Shown: in pieces, positions 1 to 8,200 of the stretch
How positions within the stretch are numbered: position 1 is the stretch's first letter
How the letters are laid out: every line of letters begins with the position of its first letter
The notes under the pieces: generated by a model
Database searches by the model: none
Told to the model about the DNA's origin: nothing
Seen by the model: only the letters and a program-made list of their open reading frames with translations
Program-made: the position numbers and the translations under genes
Assembly (NCBI RefSeq): GCF_014764705.1
Contig: NZ_JACXXG010000013.1
Span: 54,017-118,016 of the forward strand
Direction: 5' to 3'
DNA length: 64,000 nt
Source: Stutzerimonas kunmingensis
Lineage (GTDB): Bacteria > Pseudomonadota > Gammaproteobacteria > Pseudomonadales > Pseudomonadaceae

Positions 1-1592
1 TGTTGCGCCTGGGCCGCGCTGCCATCAATTTCTTCGGTCTCGGGCGTGGCTTCGGTTGTCGATGGCTGCGAGGCGCCGCTGGCTTCGCTGGACGGCTCGC
101 CTTGGGCATCCTCCGGCGAAGGGGAATGGGCAGAGCCCGCTTCCTGTGATTGCGGCTGCTCGGGTTGCGGCAGTGGTTCTTCGGTTTGCTCGTCCTGCTG
201 ATTCTGTTCCTGCTCGGGCTCGGGCTGTTCCTGCTGGCGGCGCAGCAGCTCTTCGATCAGCGCCTTGTTGCGCTGCGCCGCCTGTAGATCAGGCTGCAGG
301 TCCAGCGCCTGGTCATAGGCTTCGATGGCGGCCTCGAAGGCTTCGCTGCGAGCCAGGGCATTGCCGCGGTTATAGTGATCGGCGGCCGTGTTGCCTTCGG
401 CGAACAGTTCTGCCGCGCCGGCATAGTCGCCGGCCTGATAGCGGGCGGTGGCCTGCCAGCGGCGATCGGTGAAGCGCTCGGCGGCCTCGGCCGGCCGCTC
501 CGCGTCCAGCAGGCGTTGGCCCTGCTGATCGCGACGTAGCCAGAGGTCCTCTAGCTCGAAGGCATTGGCAGGCTGCGGCTGCAGCAGCAATAGCGGTAGG
601 CAGAACAACCAGCCGCGGCGACCGGCGAGGGCGGCCAGCAAGAGCAGTGGCAACAGCAGCCAGTGCCCCTGATCCAGCCAGGCTTCCAGCCGCGTGATTT
701 CATCGTCCTGGCGCAACGTGCCAGTTTGATCGAGCAGACCGAGGGCCGTCAGGTCGTCGTCACCCAGCTGCGCGCGCTGATAGCGCCCTCCCAGCTCGTT
801 GGCCAGGCGTTGCAGTCTGGCGTTGTCCAGGCGCGGGATGAGGATTGCGCCTTGGGCATCCTTGACAAAGCTACCGTCCTTGCCGGCGATTGGCGCGCCT
901 TGTGCGGTGCCGACGCCGAGTATCAGCAGTTGCTCGTTTCTGCCCTCCATCAGCGTGACGATGGCGCTGCGTTCGTGCTCGTCCAGGCTGCTGCCGATCA
1001 GCAGCAAGCGCCCGCGCCCCAGGCCAGCCTGTTCGAGCAGGGCGAGGCCTTTGGCCACGGCAAGGTCCGCGCGCTGGCCCTGCTCGGGCATCAGCGTCGG
1101 GTGCAGGGCGTCGAGCAGGTTGCGTGTGGTCGCCAGGTCATCGGATAGCGGCACCACGGTGTGGGCGCTGCCGGCGAATACCACGACGGCGGTCTGTACG
1201 TCCTGCCGGCGCTCGAGCAGATCCAGCAGCTTGCGCTTGGCCTGTTCCAGGCGAGTGGGTGGTGCGTCGCTGGCGAGCATCGATGGCGTGAGTTCCAGCA
1301 GCACCACCAGGGGATCGCTGCGCTTGATGCTCGGCTGTTCGAAGCGCTGCCAGCTGGGCCCGAGCAATGCGATGACCGCCAGCAGCCAGGCCAGGCCCAG
1401 CACCAGCCAGGGCAGGCGACTGTGGCGCAGTCGGCCACGGGTCAGCAGGGCGGCATGAAAGGCTTCCGGCAGCAGACGCTGCCAGCGACCAACCTGCAGC
1501 TGCCGATGCCAGAGCCGCCACAGCAGCCAGATCAGTAGCGGCAGGATGAGCAGCCAGTATGGCCGCAACAGATGGGGTAGCAGCTCGCTCAT
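1..1592 (-). CDS. VWA domain plus TPR membrane protein (BatB/BatC-like fusion), 3' end outside window
   Basis: The reading frame runs open from the ATG at 1592 to the window edge, so the C-terminus is missing. Two hydrophobic segments (residues about 8-25 and 60-80) precede a von Willebrand A domain. A second pair of hydrophobic stretches follows at about residues 300-345, then a periplasmic TPR-like region (tetratricopeptide pattern near YNRGNALARSEAFEAA) and a Gln/Glu/Pro-rich tail. This layout matches Pseudomonas proteins that fuse BatB (VWA) with BatC (TPR), which act with MoxR ATPases in envelope functions that are poorly defined. The start codon overlaps the stop of the preceding VWA gene (ATGA), showing tight coupling. 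The MIDAS motif is degenerate: LELTPSM stands where DxSxS is expected, so metal binding may be lost. Confidence 0.85.
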   Translation of the reverse strand, partial: MSELLPHLLRPYWLLILPLLIWLLWRLWHRQLQVGRWQRLLPEAFHAALLTRGRLRHSRLPWLVLGLAWLLAVIALLGPSWQRFEQPSIKRSDPLVVLLELTPSMLASDAPPTRLEQAKRKLLDLLERRQDVQTAVVVFAGSAHTVVPLSDDLATTRNLLDALHPTLMPEQGQRADLAVAKGLALLEQAGLGRGRLLLIGSSLDEHERSAIVTLMEGRNEQLLILGVGTAQGAPIAGKDGSFVKDAQGAILIPRLDNARLQRLANELGGRYQRAQLGDDDLTALGLLDQTGTLRQDDEITRLEAWLDQGHWLLLPLLLLAALAGRRGWLFCLPLLLLQPQPANAFELEDLWLRRDQQGQRLLDAERPAEAAERFTDRRWQATARYQAGDYAGAAELFAEGNTAADHYNRGNALARSEAFEAAIEAYDQALDLQPDLQAAQRNKALIEELLRRQQEQPEPEQEQNQQDEQTEEPLPQPEQPQSQEAGSAHSPSPEDAQGEPSSEASGASQPSTTEATPETEEIDGSAAQAQ

Positions 1593-2608
1593 CGGCGCTG
1601 CTCCCGTCGCCAGGCCAGGCGCTGCAACTGTGCGCTCCACAGGCTGGCCGCGACCATCAGCAGGCTGATCAGCAAAGCCGCCGACAGCGGCCAGATGTAC
1701 AGGGCCTCGGCCACACGGGCCTGGGCTGGTTGCTGCGCTGCCGGCTCGAGACGATCCAGCGTGTCGCCGATCGCCTTCAGCTCTGCGCTCGACGAGGCGC
1801 GGAAATACTCGCCGCCGGTTTGCTCGGAAATGGCGCGCAGCGTCGGCTCGTCGAGGTCCAGGCCAGGGTTGAAACCGAAGCGGCTGAGCACGCCACCTTC
1901 TTCCGGCACGGCGCCGATGCCGATGGTGTGGACCCGCACGCCTTCTTCGGCGGCTAGCGAGGCCGCCAGCAGCGGCTCGATTTCGCCACCGTTGTTGGCA
2001 CCGTCGGTGATCAATACCAGCACACGACTGTTCGCCGGTCGCTCCCTGAGGCGTTTAACCGCCAGGCCGACGGCGTCCCCTATCGCAGTGTTGCTGCCGG
2101 CGATGCCAACCCGGGCTTCGTCCAGCCAGACTCGCACGGTGTGGCGATCGAAGGTCAGTGGCGCCTGCAGATAGGCCTTGCTGCCGAAGAGAATCAGGCC
2201 GACGCGATCGCCACGACGCTCCTCGATGAAGTCGCCGAGCAGTACCTTCACCAGTTCCAGCCGCGTCAGCTCCTCGTCCTGCCACTGCATGTCGGGGTAA
2301 TCCATCGAGCCGGAGACGTCCACTGCCAGCAGCAGATCGCGGCCGCTGGTGGGCAGCGGCAGTGGTTCACCCAGCCACTGGGGGCGTGCTGCGGCGAACA
2401 GCAGCAACAGCCAGATGGTCAGGTAGGGCAGTTGCTGGCGCCAGGCGGGCAGGGCGACACGCGCGCGCCGGCCGGACAGCTGCTGCAGTTCGTCGAGGAA
2501 GCTGACCTTCAGCGCGGCTTCGCCGCTATCGGCAGGCGGCAGCAGTGCGCGCAGCAGCCAGGGCAGCGGTAGCAGCAGGAAGACCCAGGGCCAGGCCAGT
2601 TCAAACAT
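1589..2608 (-). CDS. VWA domain membrane protein (BatA-like)
   Basis: The 339-residue protein starts at MFELAWPWVF. This start was chosen over an upstream ATG because the extra 30 residues are low-complexity and lie inside the preceding gene. An N-terminal membrane segment and a second one at about residues 55-75 precede a VWA domain with an intact MIDAS motif (AVDVSGSM, and a downstream TDGANNGGE acidic site). A C-terminal membrane helix follows (YIWPLSAALLISLLMV). BatA-type proteins work with MoxR AAA+ ATPases, probably as inner-membrane adaptors with the VWA domain on one face. The start overlaps the DUF4381 gene by 8 bases and the stop overlaps the next VWA gene, so all five genes from 5013 down to 1 look like one operon. 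Confidence 0.88.
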   Translation of the reverse strand: MFELAWPWVFLLLPLPWLLRALLPPADSGEAALKVSFLDELQQLSGRRARVALPAWRQQLPYLTIWLLLLFAAARPQWLGEPLPLPTSGRDLLLAVDVSGSMDYPDMQWQDEELTRLELVKVLLGDFIEERRGDRVGLILFGSKAYLQAPLTFDRHTVRVWLDEARVGIAGSNTAIGDAVGLAVKRLRERPANSRVLVLITDGANNGGEIEPLLAASLAAEEGVRVHTIGIGAVPEEGGVLSRFGFNPGLDLDEPTLRAISEQTGGEYFRASSSAELKAIGDTLDRLEPAAQQPAQARVAEALYIWPLSAALLISLLMVAASLWSAQLQRLAWRREQRR

Positions 2609-3095
2609 GCTTGCGGATCCAGATGTCGACGGCCTGTTCGAGCCCGTCGATTGCCTTGTCGTCGAGGCGGCACTCGGCCCGGTAGGCACCTTCGACAAGA
2701 ATCATCCAGCGGGTCAGCCCGGCGGCCGGGCAGCGGTTGTCGAGAAAGGCCAGCCACGCGCGCCCACTGAGCGTGTGCGGGTGGTCGTTGGGGTAACGAA
2801 TGCGACAGAGCCGCTTGAGCAGCCCATTGAGTTGTTGCAGCCACTGGCTGGCCGGTTGCCCTCCGTAGGGTTTGCTCAAGCGCGAAAGCTCGATGAGCGC
2901 TTCCTGGCGCTGCGGTTCCAGCGGTGGCTCCGGCTGCACATGGGGCTTGCGCCTGAGCAGCCGGTGACGAAGTCGCCAGAGCAAGCCAAGCGCCATCAGC
3001 AGCACCAGGCCGAGCAGCCACCAGCCCGGCGCTGGAGGCCACCAGCTGATCGGGTCGGGGCTGATCAGCGGAGCGAGTTGATCGAGCGGATTCAT
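2601..3095 (-). CDS. DUF4381 membrane protein of the MoxR/Bat operon
   Basis: The 164-residue protein has one strong membrane helix at about residues 24-42 (WWLLGLVLLMALGLLWRLRH), followed by a basic stretch and a soluble C-terminal half. The N-terminal pattern (MNPLDQLAPLISPDPISWWPPAPGWW is summarised here only by its PDPISWWPPAPGW core) is typical of DUF4381 proteins. These sit between DUF58 and VWA genes in MoxR operons. Function is unknown; a role as a membrane subunit of the MoxR/VWA assembly follows from conserved context only. Start ATG at 3095 overlaps the DUF58 stop (ATGA), and the end overlaps the next gene. Confidence 0.85.
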   Translation of the reverse strand: MNPLDQLAPLISPDPISWWPPAPGWWLLGLVLLMALGLLWRLRHRLLRRKPHVQPEPPLEPQRQEALIELSRLSKPYGGQPASQWLQQLNGLLKRLCRIRYPNDHPHTLSGRAWLAFLDNRCPAAGLTRWMILVEGAYRAECRLDDKAIDGLEQAVDIWIRKHV

Positions 3096-4054
3096 TGCCG
3101 TGCGCTCGGATGGCGGACGCTCAGGTGCTCGCGCAGCTGCTCGACCAGATCGTGCTGGGTATCCAGCGGCATCAGCGGCACCCGCAGGCGATCGGCCAGA
3201 CGCTGCCAGCGGGCGCTGCGCGCCTCGCCCTGCTCGCGGTAGCGCTGACGCAGATCCGCATCCTGGGTATCCAGTTCAAGCCGCGCATTGCCTTCGCTGA
3301 AGCGCAGCAGGCCGGCCGCGGGCAGGGCGTGATCCAGTGGATCGAACAGCGGCAGCAACAGCAGGTCGACATGGCGCGCGAGCAGGCTGAGCTGCTGCTC
3401 GGCGGCATCGGTGAGGGTGCGCTCGTCGCAGAGAATCACCGACAGACTGCCCGGACGCAGCACTTCCCGTGCCCGGCGCAGGGCCATGCTGAAAGCGTCG
3501 GGGTCGATCGGGTTGTCTGGCTGCAGGCGATTGTTGGCGCGGGTGACGCGATCCAGCAGCTGCAGCAGGCTCTGCTTGCTGCGCCGTGGCTTGATTTCCT
3601 GACGCTCATCGCCGAACACCAGCCCGCCGACGCGATCATTGTGGCTGAGCGCCGCCCAGCCGATCAGGCTCGCCGCCTGCGCCGCCAGCACCGACTTGAA
3701 CAGCCGGCCGCTGCCGAAGAACAATCGCGGGCTCTGCTCGATGACGATATAGATCGGCCGCTCGCGTTCTTCATGGAACAGCTTGGTGTGCGGCTCCTGG
3801 GTGCGTGCGGTGACGCGCCAGTCGATGGTGCGCACGTCGTCACCGGGCTGATAGATACGAACCTGGTCGAAATCCACGCCGCGCCCGCGCAGCTTGGAAT
3901 GGTGCAGACCTACCAGCGGGCTGCGGCGATGCGGTGTGGAAAACAGCGGCACTTCACGGACGCGATGACGCATATCGATGAGTTCGGCCAGGCTCACGCG
4001 GATACCGGAGCCCTGCTCGGTTGGCTGCCCGGCGGCGGAAGCCTGCGGTTGCAT
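3092..4054 (-). CDS. DUF58 domain protein of the MoxR operon
   Basis: About 320 residues, starting at MQPQASAAGQ. The ATG at 4054 overlaps the moxR stop as TGATG, so translational coupling is likely. A longer open frame exists upstream, but its first 75 residues lie inside moxR and are arginine/serine-rich, which marks them as an out-of-frame artefact. The DUF58 signature is visible in the middle (RGRGVDFDQVRIYQPGDDVR and then IDWRVTART). DUF58 proteins have a VWA-like fold and nearly always follow MoxR ATPases. They are thought to be client or adaptor proteins. No membrane segment is evident, so it is probably cytoplasmic. Confidence 0.88.
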   Translation of the reverse strand: MQPQASAAGQPTEQGSGIRVSLAELIDMRHRVREVPLFSTPHRRSPLVGLHHSKLRGRGVDFDQVRIYQPGDDVRTIDWRVTARTQEPHTKLFHEERERPIYIVIEQSPRLFFGSGRLFKSVLAAQAASLIGWAALSHNDRVGGLVFGDERQEIKPRRSKQSLLQLLDRVTRANNRLQPDNPIDPDAFSMALRRAREVLRPGSLSVILCDERTLTDAAEQQLSLLARHVDLLLLPLFDPLDHALPAAGLLRFSEGNARLELDTQDADLRQRYREQGEARSARWQRLADRLRVPLMPLDTQHDLVEQLREHLSVRHPSARQ

Positions 4055-5013
4055 CAGGCCACCGCTACCACGTCGAGAATGCGCTGGATGACCCGATCCT
4101 GATCGATGCCGGCGGCTTCTGCCTCGAAGGAGAGAATCAGGCGGTGACGCAGTACATCGAAAAGCATCGCCTGTATGTCCTCGGGGCTGACGAAATCGCG
4201 TCCGGCCAGCCAGGCATGGGCGCGGGCGCAGCGGTCCAGCGAGATCGAGCCCCGCGGACTCGCGCCATAGGCGATCCATTCAGCCAGTTCGGCATCGAAC
4301 TTGGCCGGCGTGCGCGTGGCCATGACCAGTTGCACCAGGTATTCCTCCACCGCATCGGCCATGTACAGGCCGAGGATATCCTTGCGCGCGGCGAAGATCG
4401 CCTGCTGGCTGACCCGATGTTCCGGCGCCGCCTCGCCATTGATTGCCTCGCCACGGGCCTGCTGCAGGATGCGTCGTTCCACCGAGGCGTCGGGGAAGCC
4501 GATCTTCACGTGCAGCAGGAAGCGGTCGAGCTGTGCTTCGGGCAAGGGGTAGGTGCCTTCCTGCTCGATCGGGTTCTGTGTCGCCATCACCAGGAACAGC
4601 GGCGGCAGATCGTAAGTGCTGCGGCCGACGCTGACCTGGCGCTCGGCCATGGCTTCGAGCAGCGCCGATTGCACCTTGGCCGGCGCGCGATTGATTTCGT
4701 CCGCGAGCACGAGATTGTGGAAGATCGGCCCCTGCTGGAAGACGAAGCTGCCGGTCTCCGGGCGATAGATTTCGGTACCGGTGATGTCGGCGGGCAGCAG
4801 GTCGGGGGTGAACTGGATTCGATGGAACTCCGCTTCCAGGCCTTCGGCGAGTTCCTTGATGGCCCGGGTCTTGGCCAGGCCCGGCGCCCCTTCGACGAGC
4901 ATGTGGCCGTCGGCGAGCAAGGCGATCAGCAGGCGTTCGATCAGCCGTTCCTGCCCCAGGATCTGGGTGGACAGGAACTGTCGCAGCGCGATTATCGATT
5001 CACGGTGATCCAT
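4054..5013 (-). CDS. MoxR-family AAA+ ATPase
   Basis: The 319-residue protein carries Walker A (EGAPGLAKTRAIKEL), Walker B (LVLADEINRAPAKVQSALLEAM in part) and the sensor region (LFLVMATQNPIEQEG), with the C-terminal AAA lid after residue 200. MoxR ATPases are chaperone-like enzymes that activate or assemble partner complexes using VWA proteins, often in envelope stress responses. It is the first gene of a five-gene minus-strand operon (moxR, DUF58, DUF4381, VWA, VWA-TPR) that continues past the left edge. The gene points away from gdhB, with about 210 bases of shared promoter region between them. Confidence 0.93.
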   Translation of the reverse strand: MDHRESIIALRQFLSTQILGQERLIERLLIALLADGHMLVEGAPGLAKTRAIKELAEGLEAEFHRIQFTPDLLPADITGTEIYRPETGSFVFQQGPIFHNLVLADEINRAPAKVQSALLEAMAERQVSVGRSTYDLPPLFLVMATQNPIEQEGTYPLPEAQLDRFLLHVKIGFPDASVERRILQQARGEAINGEAAPEHRVSQQAIFAARKDILGLYMADAVEEYLVQLVMATRTPAKFDAELAEWIAYGASPRGSISLDRCARAHAWLAGRDFVSPEDIQAMLFDVLRHRLILSFEAEAAGIDQDRVIQRILDVVAVA

Positions 5014-5223
5014 CTTTTCGAGTCTTCCAGGTGGGCGGCAAATCGGCTGGCGCGGCGGGCAGAGACGCCGGCTGCTATTGGCTGCTACAGACAGTCGCAG
5101 GCGACTGCAGGAGAAGCGCCACTTTACTGCATTAACCCTCGACTAGACTAACCTTGAACCTTCGTCCTGTTCCGTCAGTCACTACCGACGTCTCTTTCCC
5201 CAGCAAGCCAAGCGGAGCCATAC
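5014..5223. promoter_or_regulatory. Divergent intergenic region between moxR operon and gdhB
   Basis: These 210 bases separate two genes transcribed outward, so both promoters must lie here. A Shine-Dalgarno-like GGAG is visible a few bases before the gdhB ATG. No convincing operator or sigma-54 site was recognised by eye. Confidence 0.5.
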
Positions 5224-8200
5224 ATGGCGTTCTTTTCAGCGGCCAGCAAGGCCGACTTTCAGCAGCAATTGCAGACAGCGTTAGCGCAACACGTAGACCC
5301 GAAAATCCTGCCGCAACTGAGCCTGTTCGCCGAACAGTTCTTCGGCATCGTCGCGCTGCCCGAACTCACCGAACGGCGCATGAGCGATCTGGTCGGCTCG
5401 ACACTGGCCAGCTGGCGCCTGCTGGAGCGCTTCGATCCCGCCAAACCCGAGGTGCAGGTATTCAACCCCGACTTCGAGAAGCATGGCTGGCAATCGACCC
5501 ACAGCGTGGTCGAGGTGCTGCATCCGGACATGCCGTTTCTGGTCGATTCGGTGCGCATGGAGCTGACGCGCCGCGGCTACAGCATCCATACCCTGCAAAC
5601 CAGCGTGCTGCAGGTGCGTCGCGGGGCCGATGGCAGCTTGTTGGAGCTGCTGCCCAAGGATGAGCGCGCCGCTGACAGCCATGCCGAATCGTTGATCTTC
5701 GTGGAGATTGATCGCTGCGCCAGCCCGACGGCCCTGCGCGAGCTCGAGCAGTCACTGCTGGGTGTGCTGGCTGATGTGCGTCAGGTGGTGAGTGACTTTG
5801 CGGCGATGAAGGGCAAGGCGGTCGAGCTGCAAGGGCGTCTGGAGCAGGTCAACCTGAGCATCGACGGTGATGAGCTGGAAGAGATCCGCGACTTCATGCG
5901 GTGGCTGGCGGACGACCATTTCACCTTCCTCGGCTACGAAGAGTTCTCCGTGCAGGAACAGGCCGACGGCGGGCGCATCGTCTATGACGAAAGCTCGCTG
6001 CTGGGTCTGTCGCGCAGCATGCGCACCGGGCTTTCCGAGGAGGAGCAGTCGCTCACCGGTCAGTCGGTCAGCTACCTGCGTGAGCCACTGCTGCTGTCGT
6101 TCGCCAAGGCGGCCATGCCCAGCCGCGTGCACCGCCCGGCTTACCCTGATTTTGTTTCGGTGCGCGAGTTCGATGACGAAGGGCGGGTGGTTCGCGAATG
6201 CCGCTTCCTCGGCCTGTTTACCTCGTCGGTCTACACCCAGAGCGTGCGACGCATCCCGTTCATCCGCAGCAAGGTCGAGACGGTCGTGCAGCGCGCCAAT
6301 TTCGGTAGCTCCGCGCATCTGGCCAAGGAGCTGGTGCAGGTTCTCGAGGTGCTGCCGCGTGACGAGCTGTTCCAGGCGCCGATCGACGAGCTGTTCGAAA
6401 ACGCCATCGCCATCGTGCAGATCCAGGAACGCAATCGGCTACGGCTGTTCCTGCGTTTCGATCCCTATCGGCGTTTCTGCTACTGCCTGGTGTACGTGCC
6501 GCGTGACAGTTACTCCACCGAGACACGGCTAAAAATCCAGCAGGTGCTGCAGGAGCGGCTCGAAGCCAGCGACTGCGAGTTCTCCACCTATTTCTCCGAA
6601 TCGGTGCTGACGCGCGTGCAGTTCATTCTGCGTCTGGACCCCAGCCGCGCGCTGCAGGTCGATCCGGCGCGTCTCGAGCAGGAAGTGCTGCAGGCCTGCC
6701 GCACCTGGCAGGACGACTACCAGAGCCTGGTGGTCGAGCGCTTCGGCGAAGCCAAGGGCACCCATCTGCTCAACGAGTTTCCGAAAGGCTTCCCAGCGGG
6801 CTACCGTGAGCGCTTCTCGCCGCAATCGGCCACCGTCGACATGCAGCATGTGCTCGACCTCAGCGAGGAGCGTCCGCTGGTGATGAGTTTCTATCAGCCG
6901 ATCACGGCTGAAGAGAACCGTCTGCACTGCAAGTTGTATCACCTGAATACACCGCTGCCGCTGTCGGACATCCTGCCGATCATGGAGAACCTGGGGCTGC
7001 GGGTGCTCGGCGAGTTTCCGTTCCGGTTGCGCGACCGCAGCGGCCGCGAGTACTGGATACACGACTTCGCCTTTACCTATGCCGAAGGTCTGGAAATCGA
7101 CCTGCTGGAAATCAACGAGGCGCTGCAGGATGCGTTCATCCATATCTACGGCGGCTTTGCCGAGAACGATGGATTCAACCGTCTGGTGCTGACCGCCGGG
7201 TTGGCCTGGCGGGAAGTGGCGCTGCTGCGCGCCTATGCGCGCTATCTCAAGCAGATTCGCATGGGCTTCGACCTTGGCTATATCGCCAGCGCGCTGCTCA
7301 ATCACACGGATATCGCCCGCGAGCTGGTGCGGCTGTTCAAGATGCGCTTCTACCTGGCGCGCAAGCTCGGTGACGAGGATCTGGCAGACAAGCAGCAACG
7401 GCTGGAACAGGCGATTCTCACAGCGCTTGATGAGGTGGCGGTACTCAACGAGGACCGGATTCTGCGGCGCTATCTGGCGCTGATTCAGGCCACCCTGCGA
7501 ACCAACTTCTATCAGCCGGATGCCAACGGCAAACCCAAGTCGTATTTCAGCTTCAAGCTCGATCCGCGCTCGATCCCGGAGATGCCGCGCCCGGCACCGA
7601 TGTACGAGATCTTCGTCTATTCGCCACGGGTCGAGGGCGTGCACCTGCGCGGCGGCAAGGTGGCGCGTGGAGGGTTGCGCTGGTCCGACCGTGAAGAGGA
7701 CTACCGCACCGAAGTGCTCGGCCTGGTCAAGGCGCAGCAGGTGAAGAATGCGGTGATCGTTCCCGGCGGCGCGAAAGGCGGTTTCGTGCCGCGTCGTCTG
7801 CCTACCAGTGGCACGCGGGATGATATTCAGGCCGAAGCGATCGCCTGCTATCGCATTTTCATCAGTGGCCTGCTCGACATCACCGATAACCTGCATGAAG
7901 GCCAGGTCGTTCCGCCCGCCAATGTACTGCGCTATGACGGTGACGATCCCTATCTGGTGGTCGCTGCGGACAAGGGCACAGCGAGCTTTTCGGACATCGC
8001 CAACGGCATCGCCGCCGAATACGACTTCTGGCTCGGCGACGCCTTTGCCTCGGGCGGCTCGGCAGGCTACGACCACAAGAAGATGGGCATCACCGCGCGC
8101 GGCGCCTGGGTTTCGGTGCAGCGGCACTTCCGTGAGCGCGGCATCAACGTGCAGACCGACGTGATCAGCGTCATCGGTATCGGCGACATGGCTGGCGATG

